A DNA stretch of 64,000 nt from Teichococcus oryzae (GTDB taxonomy: Bacteria > Pseudomonadota > Alphaproteobacteria > Acetobacterales > Acetobacteraceae). The position numbers were made by a program, and so were the translations under genes. The notes below the pieces were generated by a model. That model did not search any database and had not been told where the DNA came from. It saw only the letters and a program-made list of their open reading frames with translations. Location of the stretch: NCBI RefSeq assembly GCF_008386565.1, contig NZ_VUKA01000006.1:124001-188000 (forward strand), given 5' to 3'. Below, piece by piece: positions 1 to 9,771 of the stretch. Every line of letters begins with the position of its first letter. Within the stretch, counting starts at the first letter, position 1.

Positions 1-368
1 TGCACCGAATGGCCGGTGCCAGGATAGGTGGCGGCCTTCAGCGCCTCGACGTCGTCGCCGACCGAGAGGGCCAGCCCCGCCACCTCGGCGACGAAGTTCT
101 GGAACATCTCGTTGCGGGCCACGAAGTCGGTCTCGGCGTTCACCTCGACCATGGCCGCGACCTGCGGGCCGGTCGCGGTGCCGATCAGCCCTTCGGCGGC
201 CACGCGGCCGGACTTCTTGGCGGCGGCGGCGAGGCCCTTCTTGCGCAGCCAGTCGATGGCGGCTTCGGCGTCGCCATTGTTCTCCACCAGCGCCTTCTTG
301 CAGTCCATCATGCCCGCGCCGGTCTTCTCGCGAAGATCGCGGACCATCGCGGCGGTCACGTCAACCAT
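1..368 (-). CDS. tsf: Elongation factor Ts, N-terminal part (runs off window)
   Basis: EF-Ts is the cytoplasmic nucleotide-exchange factor that recycles EF-Tu-GDP during translation. About 122 residues are visible, starting [20 protein letters not shown]. They include the family signature region [16 protein letters not shown] (residues 12-27), the N-terminal UBA-like domain, and the [11 protein letters not shown] motif of the core domain that follows. The ATG at 368-366 is preceded by AGGAGCG at good spacing, so the start is secure. The gene continues past base 1, so the 3' part and stop are not visible. It lies 28 bases downstream of rpsB on the same strand, the standard rpsB-tsf operon, and is probably cotranscribed from the rpsB promoter. 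Confidence 0.97.
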   Translation of the reverse strand, partial: MVDVTAAMVRDLREKTGAGMMDCKKALVENNGDAEAAIDWLRKKGLAAAAKKSGRVAAEGLIGTATGPQVAAMVEVNAETDFVARNEMFQNFVAEVAGLALSVGDDVEALKAATYPGTGHSV

Positions 369-396
369 GGGATCGCTCCTGTCTCGATGGTTCGGT

Positions 397-1251
397 TCAG
401 GCCTGGGTCGGGGTCACGGGGGCATTCTCGCCCACGATCGCATCGGCCTCGGCCAGGGCAGCGCCCTCGACGCCCTCGGCCGTTTCCACCGGCAGGTCCT
501 CGGCCGGCAGATCCTCAGCAGGCAGGTCCTCGCCCGCGCCGATATCCACGCCGGAGGCCTGCAGCTCGGCGGAGATGCCGTCGAACACGGCGGCGGCCAC
601 CAGGTCGCAATACAGGTTGATGGCGCGGATGGCGTCGTCATTGCCCGGAATCGGGAAGGCCACGCCCTCGGGATCGGCGTTGGAGTCGACCACGGCGACC
701 ACCGGGATGCCCAGCTTGTTGGCTTCCTCGATCGCCAGCTTCTCCTTCACCACGTCGATGACGAAGATGATGTCCGGCAGGCCGCCCATCTCGCGGATGC
801 CGCCCAGCGCGCGGTCGAGCTTCTCGCGCTCGCGCGTCAGCATCAGGATCTCCTTCTTGGTGAGACCCTGGGTGTTGCCGCCCAGCTGCTCGTCCATCTG
901 CTTCAGGCGCTTGATGGAGCCCGTGATGGTCTTCCAGTTGGTCAGCATGCCGCCGAGCCAACGGTGGTTGACGTAGTACTGGCCGCAGCGGGTCGCGGCA
1001 TCGGCCACGTATTCGGCCGCGGACTTCTTGGTGCCCACGAACAGCACGCGGCCGCCGCCGGCCACCACGTCACGGATGGTGCGCAGCGCGCGGTCCAGCA
1101 GGGGAACGGTCTGCTGCAGGTCCAGGATGTGCACCTGGTTGCGCACGCCGAAGATATACGGCGCCATGCGCGGGTTCCAGCGGCGGGTGTGGTGGCCGAA
1201 ATGGACACCGGCCTCAAGCAGCTGGCGCAGGGAAACTTCTGGCATCGCCAT
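397..1251 (-). CDS. rpsB: 30S ribosomal protein S2 with acidic C-terminal extension
   Basis: S2 is a small-subunit ribosomal protein of 284 residues. Family motifs are clear: [19 protein letters not shown] near the N-terminus, [29 protein letters not shown] (about 95-106), and [19 protein letters not shown] (159-177) followed by [17 protein letters not shown]. The core ends near residue 230. The remaining roughly 50 residues are an Ala/Glu/Asp-rich tail with three consecutive pentapeptides, [15 protein letters not shown] (residues 241-255). C-terminal tails on S2 are common in alphaproteobacteria; the repeat is unusual. AAGGAC lies 7 bases before the first ATG, supporting this start over the ATG two codons later. 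It is followed by tsf. Confidence 0.98.
   Translation of the reverse strand: MAMPEVSLRQLLEAGVHFGHHTRRWNPRMAPYIFGVRNQVHILDLQQTVPLLDRALRTIRDVVAGGGRVLFVGTKKSAAEYVADAATRCGQYYVNHRWLGGMLTNWKTITGSIKRLKQMDEQLGGNTQGLTKKEILMLTREREKLDRALGGIREMGGLPDIIFVIDVVKEKLAIEEANKLGIPVVAVVDSNADPEGVAFPIPGNDDAIRAINLYCDLVAAAVFDGISAELQASGVDIGAGEDLPAEDLPAEDLPVETAEGVEGAALAEADAIVGENAPVTPTQA
487..531 (-). repeat. Tandem 15-bp repeat inside rpsB encoding [15 protein letters not shown]
   Basis: Three 15-base units in frame within the S2 C-terminal tail encode [10 protein letters not shown] and EDLPV. The copies differ at a few bases. Such a repeat can gain or lose units by slippage without breaking the frame. Confidence 0.8.
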
Positions 1252-1457
1252 GGTGGCGGTCCTTCCTTCAATGGCAGTCCGGTTGAGCCTCCGCGGCGCC
1301 GTGCCCGATGAACCGGGACCGGACCCTGCACCATGAGGGTGGAAGGGTGCGCCGCGTGCGGATTTGCACGGCGCGAAATCATCCCGCGCCGGACGCGCGC
1401 CCTATGCCACAACCCGCCCACCTGGGGCAAGCCCGGGCACAGCATCGGGCCATGGCC

Positions 1458-4400
1458 TCAGCCGGCTTCCACATGGGCGACGCCCGGCAGCACCTTCATC
1501 ACCTGGGCCAGCCTGGGCGAAACATTGTAGGTGCCGGGCAGCACCATCTCCAGTTCCCGCCCCGGCCCCAGGCGGGGGACCAGCGACACCCGGCCGCGCG
1601 CGGGCGCGCCGCCCTGCGCCGCGCCTTCGCGCCGCAACAGGTCGCGGATCGGGGCAATGGCGCCCTCGTCCTCGATGAACAGGCGCAGCGTCTGGCCCAC
1701 GCCGGCCGCCGCCTTGTCCAGCCCTTCCAGCCCCTGGGCGGTCAGGCGCAGCGTTTCGCCCTCCATCCGCGCCTCGGCGGTGACCAGGATGGCATGGCCT
1801 TCCACCAGCAGGGGGCGGTTCTTGAGCAGCACCTCGGAGAACAGCGTCACCTCGGTGCTGCCGCTGGCATCCGACAGGCGCACCCAGGCCATGCGGCTGC
1901 CGGTGCGGGTGGTGCGCTCCTTGCTGTTCACCACCGTGCCGGCGATCTTCAGCACGCCGACCCCGGCCTCCGCCCGCATCTGCAACTGGGCGATGGGCGT
2001 GACGCGCAGCTTGGCCAGCACTTCCCTGTAGGTGTCCAGGGGGTGGGCGGAAAGGTGGAAGCCCACCGCCTCCGCCTCCTGCGACAGGCGCTCCAGCTCC
2101 GGCCAGTCCGGCACGGCGGGCATGCGCAGCGGCTCGGGGCGGGAATCGCCGCCACCGAACAGGCCGATCTGGCTGGAGGTCCGCTCCTCCGCGCTGGCCT
2201 GTGCGCGGCGCAGGATGACCTCGGCGGCCATGGTCATGCGGGCCCGGTTCTTCTCCAGGCTGTCGAAGGCGCCGGCGCGGGCGAGGTTCTCCAGCTGCAT
2301 CTTGTTCAGCAGCTTCGGATCGACCCGCCCGGCGAACTCCGCCACCGAGGCGAACGGCCCCCGGGCGTCGCGAGCCGCCACCAGGTCCTTCATGGCCTGT
2401 AGGCCGACGCGCTTCACAGCGGCCAGGGCGAAGCGGATGGCGGGCTTGCCGTCCTCGGCCACATCCACCTTGAACTCGGCCGCGGAGCGGTTCACGTCCG
2501 GCGGCAGCACCGGGATGCCGAGGCGGGCCGCCTCTTGCATGTGGTTCGCCAGCTTCTCCGTCTTGTCCATGTCGAGCGTCATGGAGGCGGCGAGGAAGGC
2601 GACCGGATGGTTCGCCTTCAGATAGGCCGTGTGATAGGCGACCAGCGCATAGGCGGCGGCGTGCGACTTGTTGAAGCCGTATTCCGCGAACTTCTCCATC
2701 AGGTCGAAGATCTCGCCCGCCTTCCCCTCGGGCACACCGTTCTTCACGGCGCCATCCACGAAGATCTTGCGCTGCGCCTCCATCTCGGAGCGGATCTTCT
2801 TGCCCATGGCGCGGCGCAGCAGGTCCGCGCCGCCAAGGCTGTAGCCCGCCACGTCCTGGCTGATCTGCATGACCTGCTCCTGATAGACCAGGATGCCATA
2901 GGTCTCCTCGACAAGGTGGCGCATCGCCGGATGCACCGGCTCCCAGGGCTCGCCATGCTTGCGGGCGCAATAGGCCGGGATGTTGGCCATAGGACCCGGG
3001 CGGTAGAGGGAGACGGCGGCGATCAGATCCTCGAACCGGTCGGGGCGCATCATGCGGAGGCATTCGCGCATGCCCTGACCTTCGAACTGGAACACCCCGG
3101 CGGAATCGCCGCGCGCCAGCATCTCGTAGGTCTTCTGGTCGTCAAGCGGCAGGGTGGCGAGATCGATCTCGGTTCCCTGCCCGCGCAGGATCTCCACCGC
3201 GCGCTCCAGCACCGTCAGCGTCTTGAGGCCGAGGAAGTCGAACTTCACCAGCGAGGCGTTCTCGACGTATTTCATCGAGTACTGCGTCACCAGCATGTCG
3301 GAGCGCGGATCGCGGTAGAGCGCCACCGTGTCGATCAGCGGCTTGCGCCCGATCACCACGCCGGCCGCGTGGGTGGAGGCGTTGCGGTAGAGCCCCTCCA
3401 GCACCAGGGCAGTCTCCATCAGCCGGGCCACCGTCTCGTCGGCCTCGCGCATCTCCTGCAGGCGCGGCTCGCCGTCGATGGCCTGCTGCAGCGTCACGGG
3501 CTTGGCCGGGTTGAAGGGGATCAGCTCGGCGATGCGGTTCACCTGGCCATAGGGCATGCCCATGACGCGGCCCACATCGCGCACCACCGCCTTGGCCTGG
3601 AGGCGGCCAAAGGTGATGATCTGCGCCACCCGGTCCTCGCCATATTCGCGGCGGACATACTGGATCACCTCGTCCCGCCGGTCCTGGCAGAAGTCGATGT
3701 CGAAATCCGGCATCGAGACGCGCTCGGGGTTCAGGAAGCGCTCGAACAGCAGGCCGAAGCGCAGCGGGTCCAGGTCGGTGATCAGCAGCGCCCAGGCGGC
3801 GACGGAACCGGCGCCGGAGCCACGCCCCGGCCCCACCGGAATGCCCTGCTGCTTGGCCCACTGGATGAAGTCGGCGACGATCAGGAAATAACCCGAGAAG
3901 CCCATCTTCTCGATGATGTCGAGCTCGAACTCCAGCCGCTTGCGGTAAGGCTCGCGCTCGGTGGTGTTCTGGGCATCGAGCCGCGCCTCCAGGCCGCGCC
4001 GGGCCATGTCCCGCACCGTCTCGGCCTCGGTCATGCCGGGCTGCACCTTGGGGCAGAGCGGCAGCTCGGGCTTGCGCGTTTCCGCCATGACGGCGCAGCG
4101 CCGCGCGATGGCCAGGGTGTTGTCGCAGGCTTCCGGCAGGTCGGCAAACAGGGCGCGCATCGCCTGGGCCGATTTGAAGTAATGCTCGGGCGTCAGCCGG
4201 CGGCGATCCGGCTCGGCCAGCGTCCGGCCCTCGGCGATGCAGAGCAGCGCGTCATGCGCCTCGTACATCGCGGCCTTGGCGAAGTAGATGTCGTTGGTGG
4301 CGACCAGCGGCAGCCCCGCCTTGTCGGCCAGTGCCACCAGGGCCGGGTCCAGGCTGCGCTCGATCTCGGCGCCGTGCCGCGTCAGCTCCACCGCCAGCCG

Positions 4401-4910
4401 GTCGCCGAAGCTTTCCTTGAGCGCGTCGAGCAACTGCATGGCCGCGTCGCGCCGCCCTTCCACCAGCAGCCGGGCCAGTGGCCCACAGCCGCCGCCCGTG
4501 AGCAGGAACACGCCTTCCGCATGCTGCTGCAGCAGTTCCAGGGTGATGGCCGGCTTGCCACTGGGATCGTCGCGCAGGAAGCCGTGGGAGGACAGGCGCT
4601 GCACATTCTCCAGCCCCTGCGCATTGGTGGCGAGCGCCACCACGACATCAGGGGCGAGGCGCGCCACCTCCGGCCGCGGATCGGCCGCCGAGCGGCTGAG
4701 CCAGAGCTGGCAGCCCATGATCGGCTGCACGCCCTTGCCGGAACAGGCCTTGGCGAATTCCAGCGCGCCGAACATGTTGGCCGTGTCGGTCAGCGCCAGG
4801 GCCGGCATCCCCTCCGCCCTGGCGAGATCGGCCAGCTTGTCCGCCTTGATCGCTCCCTCGGCCAGGGAATAGGCGGAATGGGTGTGGAGATGGACGAAGC
4901 TGCCGGTCAT
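1458..4910 (-). CDS. dnaE: DNA polymerase III subunit alpha
   Basis: This is the replicative polymerase (C-family), 1150 residues, normal for DnaE1. It begins with the PHP domain (HLHTHSAYSLAEGAIKADKL, residues 7-26; TDTANMFGALEFAKAC). The polymerase core carries the catalytic acidic motif PDFDIDFCQDRRDEVIQYV, the upstream GPGRGSGAGS loop and, further on, FNKSHAAAYALVAYHTAYLKA. A helix-hairpin-helix region and an OB-fold (LKIAGTVVNSKERTTRTGSRM) follow near the C-terminus. The ATG at 4910 begins MTGSFVHLHTHSAY, as in homologues. In related genomes dnaE follows lolD-lolC on the same strand; here a divergent hupE-like gene separates them, so dnaE needs a promoter in the 4911-5019 gap. Confidence 0.98.
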   Translation of the reverse strand: MTGSFVHLHTHSAYSLAEGAIKADKLADLARAEGMPALALTDTANMFGALEFAKACSGKGVQPIMGCQLWLSRSAADPRPEVARLAPDVVVALATNAQGLENVQRLSSHGFLRDDPSGKPAITLELLQQHAEGVFLLTGGGCGPLARLLVEGRRDAAMQLLDALKESFGDRLAVELTRHGAEIERSLDPALVALADKAGLPLVATNDIYFAKAAMYEAHDALLCIAEGRTLAEPDRRRLTPEHYFKSAQAMRALFADLPEACDNTLAIARRCAVMAETRKPELPLCPKVQPGMTEAETVRDMARRGLEARLDAQNTTEREPYRKRLEFELDIIEKMGFSGYFLIVADFIQWAKQQGIPVGPGRGSGAGSVAAWALLITDLDPLRFGLLFERFLNPERVSMPDFDIDFCQDRRDEVIQYVRREYGEDRVAQIITFGRLQAKAVVRDVGRVMGMPYGQVNRIAELIPFNPAKPVTLQQAIDGEPRLQEMREADETVARLMETALVLEGLYRNASTHAAGVVIGRKPLIDTVALYRDPRSDMLVTQYSMKYVENASLVKFDFLGLKTLTVLERAVEILRGQGTEIDLATLPLDDQKTYEMLARGDSAGVFQFEGQGMRECLRMMRPDRFEDLIAAVSLYRPGPMANIPAYCARKHGEPWEPVHPAMRHLVEETYGILVYQEQVMQISQDVAGYSLGGADLLRRAMGKKIRSEMEAQRKIFVDGAVKNGVPEGKAGEIFDLMEKFAEYGFNKSHAAAYALVAYHTAYLKANHPVAFLAASMTLDMDKTEKLANHMQEAARLGIPVLPPDVNRSAAEFKVDVAEDGKPAIRFALAAVKRVGLQAMKDLVAARDARGPFASVAEFAGRVDPKLLNKMQLENLARAGAFDSLEKNRARMTMAAEVILRRAQASAEERTSSQIGLFGGGDSRPEPLRMPAVPDWPELERLSQEAEAVGFHLSAHPLDTYREVLAKLRVTPIAQLQMRAEAGVGVLKIAGTVVNSKERTTRTGSRMAWVRLSDASGSTEVTLFSEVLLKNRPLLVEGHAILVTAEARMEGETLRLTAQGLEGLDKAAAGVGQTLRLFIEDEGAIAPIRDLLRREGAAQGGAPARGRVSLVPRLGPGRELEMVLPGTYNVSPRLAQVMKVLPGVAHVEAG

Positions 4911-5019
4911 GGCCGGCTTCTAGCACGCCGCCGGCCACGCCGCAGCCATCCAGCGGGATTGCCCTGAGCCCGCAGATGGCGGCACCTTCCCTGCTTCCGC
5001 CTCCGCGAGGATTTCTGCC

Positions 5020-5589
5020 ATGCGACTCCGTTTCTCCTTTCTGCTCGGCCTGTTGGCGCTGGGCGTGACCGCCCTGCCCGCCACGGCGCATCCGGGCCAT
5101 GCCGAAGGTTCCTCCCTGGCGCTGGGGCTGATGCACCCGCTGTCCGGCGCGGATCACCTGTTGGCGGCGGTGGCGATCGGCCTTTGGGCGTCCCGCATCG
5201 AAGGGCTGCGGGCCTGGGCGCTGCCGGGCGGCTTCCTGCTGGGCATCGTTGGCGGCGCGCTGCTGGGCATGGCCGGCTTCGTGCCGGGCTGGATGGAACC
5301 GGGCATCGCCGCCAGCGTGCTGCTGCTGGGCGCCGCCGCCGCGCTGCTGCCGCGCCTGTCCCTGCCGCCGATGCTGGCCGCTGTTGTGGTGTTCGGCGTG
5401 CTGCATGGCCTGGCGCATGGCAGTGAGGTGCCGGAAGCGACCAACCCGCTGGTCTATGGCCTTGGCTTCCTGGCCGCCACGGCCGCGGTCCATGCCGCGG
5501 CGCTGCTCAGCGCGCGGGCGCTGCGGTGGCTGGCCGTGCCGGGCGGCGCGGCGATCGCGGCCAGCGGGCTGGTGCTGCTGCTGGGCTGA
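5020..5589 (+). CDS. HupE/UreJ family membrane protein
   Basis: A 189-residue inner-membrane protein of the HupE/UreJ family, whose members are thought to be secondary transporters of nickel or cobalt. It has a signal peptide ending near ALPATAHPGHAE (residues 19-30), then six or so hydrophobic segments. Family hallmarks are visible: a His-rich mature N-terminus (HPGHAEG), GLMHPLSGADHLLAAVAIGLWA, and VLHGLAHGSE with paired His residues likely to contact metal. GAGGA stands 9 bases before the ATG. No urease, hydrogenase or cobalamin gene is nearby, so metal specificity cannot be read from context. It lies opposite to and between dnaE and lolD, breaking an otherwise usual gene order, and ends at a strong hairpin. 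Confidence 0.9.
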   Translation: MRLRFSFLLGLLALGVTALPATAHPGHAEGSSLALGLMHPLSGADHLLAAVAIGLWASRIEGLRAWALPGGFLLGIVGGALLGMAGFVPGWMEPGIAASVLLLGAAAALLPRLSLPPMLAAVVVFGVLHGLAHGSEVPEATNPLVYGLGFLAATAAVHAAALLSARALRWLAVPGGAAIAASGLVLLLG

Positions 5590-5596
5590 ACACGCT

Positions 5597-5619
5597 CCGG
5601 GGAAGCCGAGCTTCCCCGG
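5597..5619. terminator. Bidirectional hairpin between hupE-like gene and lolD
   Basis: Perfect 10-bp stem, CCGGGGAAGC / GCTTCCCCGG with loop CGA, lying between two convergent genes (plus-strand gene ends at 5589, lolD ends at 5638). TTCCTTT follows on the plus strand. It probably ends transcription from both sides. Confidence 0.75.
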
Positions 5620-5637
5620 TTCCTTTCCGGCCAGCGC

Positions 5638-6318
5638 TCAGCCCGCGACGATGCGTCCTTCGCGCAGTGTCACCACCCGGTCCATGCGCGCCGCCAGATC
5701 CGGATTGTGGGTGGCGATCAGGGCCGCCACGCCGGCGCCGCGCACCGCCTCCAGCAATTGCGCGAAAACCCGCTCCGACGTCGCCACGTCGAGATTCCCG
5801 GTCGGCTCATCCGCCAGCAGCAGGCCGGGGCGATTGGCCAGGGCACGGGCAATGGCCACGCGCTGCTGCTCACCCCCCGAAAGCCGGCCGGGACGATGGT
5901 CTTCCCGCCCCTGGAGGCCGAAGCCCGCCAGCAACTCCCGCGCCCGCGCCGCCGCCGCCTGCTCGGACGCGCCATTCACCATCTGCGGCAGCACCACATT
6001 CTCGAGCGCCGTGAATTCGGGCAGCAGATGGTGGAACTGGTAGACGAAGCCGATGGAGCGGCCCCGCAGGCCGCTGCGCGCCTCATCCCCCAGCGTGCCG
6101 GCGGCTTTGCCGTCGATGAACACCTCGCCCGCATCCGGCCGCTCCAGCAACCCGGCCAGGTGCAGCAGGGTGGACTTGCCCGTGCCGGAGGGCGCGACCA
6201 GCGCGACGATCTCGCCCGCGTTCAGGGTCAGCTCGGCACCGCGCAGCACCGGAAGCTCTCCGGCCTCGGTACGGAACCGGCGCTCGACCTTGTCGAGGCG
6301 GAGGCGCGGCTCACTCAT
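5638..6318 (-). CDS. lolD: Lipoprotein-release ABC transporter ATP-binding protein LolD
   Basis: The ATPase of the LolCDE-type complex that extracts lipoproteins from the inner membrane for transfer to the outer membrane; 226 residues. It shows Walker A (APSGTGKST, with Ala in place of the usual first Gly), the ABC signature [15 protein letters not shown] and Walker [13 protein letters not shown], followed by the H-loop IATHNPDLA. The chosen ATG ([15 protein letters not shown]) lies in ATGAGTGA, overlapping the lolC stop by 8 bases with GAGG upstream; a longer in-frame start inside lolC would add an atypical Arg/Cys-rich leader. Translational coupling to lolC is likely. Confidence 0.96.
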   Translation of the reverse strand: MSEPRLRLDKVERRFRTEAGELPVLRGAELTLNAGEIVALVAPSGTGKSTLLHLAGLLERPDAGEVFIDGKAAGTLGDEARSGLRGRSIGFVYQFHHLLPEFTALENVVLPQMVNGASEQAAAARARELLAGFGLQGREDHRPGRLSGGEQQRVAIARALANRPGLLLADEPTGNLDVATSERVFAQLLEAVRGAGVAALIATHNPDLAARMDRVVTLREGRIVAG

Positions 6319-7564
6319 TGCGCAGCGCCTCGACCGGGTCGGTCTTCGCCGCGCGCCAGGACGGATACAGCGTCGCCAGCAATGACAGGCCAAGGCCCAT
6401 CAGCACCACCTGGACCACCTCGTTCGGGTTTACCACCGCCGGCAGGCGGGTGAGGAAATACACTTCCGGGCTGAAAAGCTGGGTGCCGGTCAGCGATTGC
6501 AGAAACTGCCGGATGCTCTCGATGTTGAGGCAGAACACCAGGCCGATGATGAAGCCGATCAGCGTGCCGAGCACGCCGATGGAGGTGCCGCACAACAGGA
6601 AGATCCGCATGATCGCGCCGGAGGTCGCGCCCATGGTGCGCAGGATGGCGATGTCCCGCCCCTTGTCCTTCACCAGCATGATCAGCGACGAGACGATGTT
6701 GAAGGCGGCCACGATGATGATCAGCGTCAGGATCAGGAACATCACGTTCCGCTCCACCTGCACCGCTGCGAAGAAGGAGGAGTTGCTGGCCTGCCAGTCC
6801 AGCACGCGGAAGGGCATGGGCTGCAGCGCGCGCACGATCTCCTGCGTCACCGGGCGCACCTGATCGGGGTTATCGACAAACACTTCGATCTGCGAGGCGG
6901 CGTCCCGAAGCTGAAAATAGATCTGCGCCGCCGGCAGGGGCAGGAAGACATAAGATGAATCGTATTCGTTCATCCCCGCCTCGAACATGGCCACAACCGT
7001 GTAGGCGCGCAGCCGCGGCACGGTGCCGATCACGGTGGCGCGGCCCTGGGGCGACACCAGCGTCACCTTGTCGCCGATCCGCACGCCCAGCTTCTGCGCC
7101 AGGCGGGTGCCGATCAGGATGGCGTCCTCGCCCTGGAAATCATCGAGACTGCCAGCGCGGATATTGCCGGCGAGCAGCGGGCGCTGCCGCAGATCCTCCG
7201 GCTTGATGCCGCGCGCCAGACCACCGGTGGCGCCGCCGGCCTCGCTGGTCAGCAGTACCTGCCCTTCCACGATGGGCGTGGCGGACAGCACCCCCGCCAG
7301 CTTGCGCACCCGCTCGGCAATGTCGTCATAGTTGCGCAGGCCGTTGGAATCCGCGGCATAGATCCCGAGATGCCCGTTCAGCCCGAGGATGCGGCCCAGC
7401 AATTCCTGCCGGAAGCCGTTCATCACGCTCATCACGATGATCAGAGTGGCGACGCCCAGCGCGATGCCCACCAGTGAGAAGGTGGCGATCACCGAAACGA
7501 AGCGTTCGCCCTTGCGCGCCCGCAGGTAACGGAACGCGACCTTCCGCTCGAAGGCTCCGAACAT
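6311..7564 (-). CDS. lolC: Lipoprotein-releasing ABC transporter permease, LolC/LolE family
   Basis: Permease partner of LolD, 417 residues, in the inner membrane. Topology is that of the family: one N-terminal transmembrane helix (about 26-48), a large periplasmic MacB-like domain (roughly 50-270) and three C-terminal helices ([21 protein letters not shown], the [19 protein letters not shown] region and [16 protein letters not shown]), ending [17 protein letters not shown], a FtsX-like signature. The beginning [20 protein letters not shown] is typical of LolC/E. A single permease gene, as is usual in alphaproteobacteria, suggests that the complex uses two copies of this protein. It follows proS by 13 bases and overlaps lolD by 8. 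Confidence 0.96.
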   Translation of the reverse strand: MFGAFERKVAFRYLRARKGERFVSVIATFSLVGIALGVATLIIVMSVMNGFRQELLGRILGLNGHLGIYAADSNGLRNYDDIAERVRKLAGVLSATPIVEGQVLLTSEAGGATGGLARGIKPEDLRQRPLLAGNIRAGSLDDFQGEDAILIGTRLAQKLGVRIGDKVTLVSPQGRATVIGTVPRLRAYTVVAMFEAGMNEYDSSYVFLPLPAAQIYFQLRDAASQIEVFVDNPDQVRPVTQEIVRALQPMPFRVLDWQASNSSFFAAVQVERNVMFLILTLIIIVAAFNIVSSLIMLVKDKGRDIAILRTMGATSGAIMRIFLLCGTSIGVLGTLIGFIIGLVFCLNIESIRQFLQSLTGTQLFSPEVYFLTRLPAVVNPNEVVQVVLMGLGLSLLATLYPSWRAAKTDPVEALRNE

Positions 7565-7577
7565 GCTCAGCGGTCCC

Positions 7578-8900
7578 TCAGTGCCCCTGGGGCGCCGTGT
7601 TGATCCGCCGCAGCGCTTCCTCGACCGACACTTCCTCGCGCTCGCCGGTGGCGCGGCGCTTCAGCTCGATCTTCTCCGCCGCCGCGCCGCGCGGGCCGAT
7701 GATCGCCTGCCAGGGATAGCCGGCGAGGTCGGCGTCGTTGAACTTGACGCCGGCGCGCTCGTTGCGGTCATCCAGCACGGCATCGCCCGGCAGGGAAGCA
7801 TAGAGCTTCTCGCACAGCGTGTCGCAGCCCAGGTCGCCCGGCTTCAGGTTGAGGATCGCGCAGCGGAACGGCGCCACGGCATCCGGCCACTTGATGCCGG
7901 CCTCGTCATGGTTGGCCTCGATGATGGCGCCAAGCAGGCGGGACACGCCGATGCCGTAGGAGCCCATCTGCGGGGTGACGGGGTTGCCGTCCGGCCCGGC
8001 CACGCTGAGGCCCATCGTCTTGGAATACTTGTCGCCGAAATAGAAGATGTGGCCCACCTCGATGCCGCGCGCCGAAACCTGGTTCTCGGCGCCGATGGCG
8101 TTCCAGGCGGCCTCGTCATGCATCTCGTCGGTGGCGGCGTAGCGGCTGGTCCAGAAATCGACCACCGGATCGAGGCTGCCCTCGTAATCCGGCTTCTGCG
8201 CCAGCACGTCGAAATCCAGCAGGTCCTTGTGCAGGAAGACCTGGCTTTCGCCGGTTTCGGCCAGGATGATGAACTCGTGGCTGAGATCGCCGCCGATCGG
8301 GCCGGTATCGGCGCGCATCGGGATGGCCTTCAGCCCCATCCGCGCGAAGGTGCGCAGATAGGCGACGAACATCTTCTTGTAGGAAAGGCGGGCGGCCTCG
8401 GCGTCGATGTCGAAGGAATAAGCGTCCTTCATCAGGAACTCGCGCCCGCGCATCACGCCGAAGCGGGGGCGGATCTCGTCCCGGAACTTCCACTGGATGT
8501 GGTACAGGTTGCGCGGCAGGTCACGGTAGGACTTGGCGTAGGATTTGAAGATGTCCGTGACCATTTCCTCGTTGGTCGGGCCATACAGCATGTCGCGCTC
8601 ATGCCGGTCGGTGATGCGCAGCATCTCCTTGCCGTAATCGTCATAGCGGCCGGACTGGCGCCACAGATCCGCGCTCTGGATCGTCGGCATCAGGATTTCC
8701 TGGGCGCCGGCGGCGTCCTGTTCCTCCCGCACGATCTGGCTGACTTTTTGCAGCACACGGAGACCGAGCGGCAGCCAGGCATAAATGCCGGCCGAGGTCT
8801 GCCGGATCATGCCCGCGCGCAGCATCAGCTTGTGCGAGGCGATGGCGGCCTCGGCGGGAACTTCTTTCAGGGTGGGCAGGAAGGCGCGGGAGAGGCGCAA
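7578..8900 (-). CDS. proS: Prolyl-tRNA synthetase (short, class II)
   Basis: Charges tRNA-Pro with proline. The product is 440 residues, the length of the short ProS without the editing insertion that is usual in alphaproteobacteria. Class II motifs are present: motif 2 [20 protein letters not shown], and motif 3 [11 protein letters not shown], with [12 protein letters not shown] before motif 2 and a C-terminal anticodon-binding domain. The likely start is TTG at 8900, giving [18 protein letters not shown], because GGAG lies 8 bases upstream and homologues begin here; the frame stays open further upstream but with no protein-like sequence. lolC follows after 13 bases. Confidence 0.96.
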   Translation of the reverse strand: MRLSRAFLPTLKEVPAEAAIASHKLMLRAGMIRQTSAGIYAWLPLGLRVLQKVSQIVREEQDAAGAQEILMPTIQSADLWRQSGRYDDYGKEMLRITDRHERDMLYGPTNEEMVTDIFKSYAKSYRDLPRNLYHIQWKFRDEIRPRFGVMRGREFLMKDAYSFDIDAEAARLSYKKMFVAYLRTFARMGLKAIPMRADTGPIGGDLSHEFIILAETGESQVFLHKDLLDFDVLAQKPDYEGSLDPVVDFWTSRYAATDEMHDEAAWNAIGAENQVSARGIEVGHIFYFGDKYSKTMGLSVAGPDGNPVTPQMGSYGIGVSRLLGAIIEANHDEAGIKWPDAVAPFRCAILNLKPGDLGCDTLCEKLYASLPGDAVLDDRNERAGVKFNDADLAGYPWQAIIGPRGAAAEKIELKRRATGEREEVSVEEALRRINTAPQGH

Positions 8901-8987
8901 GGCTCGGGCTCCGGTGAAACAGGCGCGCGGAAGGTAAGGGCGTGGCCCCGGATATGCCAGGGGTGATGCGATCCTCTCGGCGCAGAC

Positions 8988-9017
8988 AAAAAAAGGGCCA
9001 CACCTGAAGTGCGGCCC
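8988..9017 (-). terminator. Intrinsic terminator downstream of the DUF1467 gene
   Basis: On the minus strand GGGCCGCAC / GTGTGGCCC form a 9-bp stem (one G-U pair) with a five-base loop, followed by seven Ts. It lies after the DUF1467 stop at 9193 and before proS, so proS should have its own promoter between here and 8900, or rely on readthrough. Confidence 0.85.
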
Positions 9018-9047
9018 GAGTTTAGGGAGGAAACGCCAGTCACACGG

Positions 9048-9073
9048 CAGGAAGAGAACCAGCTCTCTTCCTG
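9048..9073. other. Second hairpin between the DUF1467 gene and proS
   Basis: Perfect 10-bp inverted repeat CAGGAAGAGA / TCTCTTCCTG around a six-base loop, 31 bases from the adjacent U-tract terminator. There is no T run. It may be a 3' stabilising structure for the upstream mRNA or part of a double terminator. Confidence 0.5.
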
Positions 9074-9192
9074 TTCCCGATCCTGCCGCCCAGCCGATTT
9101 TGCCGCAATGCAAAAACAGAATATTCAGATGATAAAATGGGCACGGAAATCCACCATGCCCGAGTAAGGGGCAACTCCTGCTCCAGAACGCC

Positions 9193-9468
9193 TTATTGTG
9201 CCTTATCAATGGTCATTGACAGACTGCCGCCGGGACGGAAGCTCAGCCAATCACTGCTCACAAGAGCAAAAATGCCCAGAAAGATCAGCACGGACGCCAC
9301 GGTGGTCCAGATCAGCTTGCGCCCGATATTCGGTGCGCGCGGCGTGCCGCGCCACCCGCCGGTGGCCGCATCCCCCTCGGCATCCGTCTGCACGCCGATG
9401 GGGAGCATGGCGAACAACACCACCCACCACACCATCACAAACACCATCACACCCGTGAACCAGTTCAT
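9193..9468 (-). CDS. DUF1467 family small membrane protein
   Basis: A 91-residue protein of the DUF1467 family, found next to proS or the methylmalonyl-CoA epimerase gene in many alphaproteobacteria; its function is unknown. It has two hydrophobic helices: [21 protein letters not shown] (about 5-25) and the [17 protein letters not shown] segment (about 54-70), separated by the conserved [16 protein letters not shown] stretch. Two helices with a short basic loop are the family's layout. The ATG at 9468 is preceded by GAGGG; in-frame sequence further upstream is not protein-like. It is divergent from the acyltransferase gene at 9772 and ends at a U-tract terminator. Confidence 0.88.
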   Translation of the reverse strand: MNWFTGVMVFVMVWWVVLFAMLPIGVQTDAEGDAATGGWRGTPRAPNIGRKLIWTTVASVLIFLGIFALVSSDWLSFRPGGSLSMTIDKAQ

Positions 9469-9771
9469 GGCCTGACCCTCTTTCCACCGCTTGCGGATGG
9501 AGATAGGCCTTGCCCGCCGCCCAGGCCAGGGCGGCGCGTGTGTCGCTGCGGCGGCGTCCTGATGGGCGGCACCTTGGCGGCAGGGCAGCGTCAAGGGGCT
9601 CCCCGCCACCACGCCCCAGGGCACGAAGACGCGCATGGCGCCGCTCCGGATTCGGGCGGGCCGTCCCTGGCCTCAAGGCGCGGACCGAGGCGGCCATCAT
9701 CCGCCTGCCGCGCCCTAACCCGGCCGAGGATCTGCCTTCGGGCCCTCCCCGGCCGCCGGAATCGGGATTTC
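9469..9771. other. Divergent intergenic region, no gene seen
   Basis: 303 bases between the start codons of the DUF1467 gene (minus) and the acyltransferase gene (plus). It is GC-rich with no recognisable small gene or RNA. It must carry both divergent promoters, but I could not pick out convincing -35/-10 boxes. Confidence 0.5.

Noticed and set aside
1252-1457. Possible promoter boxes or an S2 leader structure upstream of rpsB
   Set aside because: A TTGCCC and CATAGG-like pair can be found on the minus strand, but spacing and match are poor, and no leader fold was convincing.
2535-4967. Very long plus-strand open frame (810 codons) opposite dnaE
   Set aside because: It is antisense to a complete, motif-bearing dnaE. 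The translated sequence is His/Arg/Leu-rich low complexity typical of the reverse frame of a high-GC gene.
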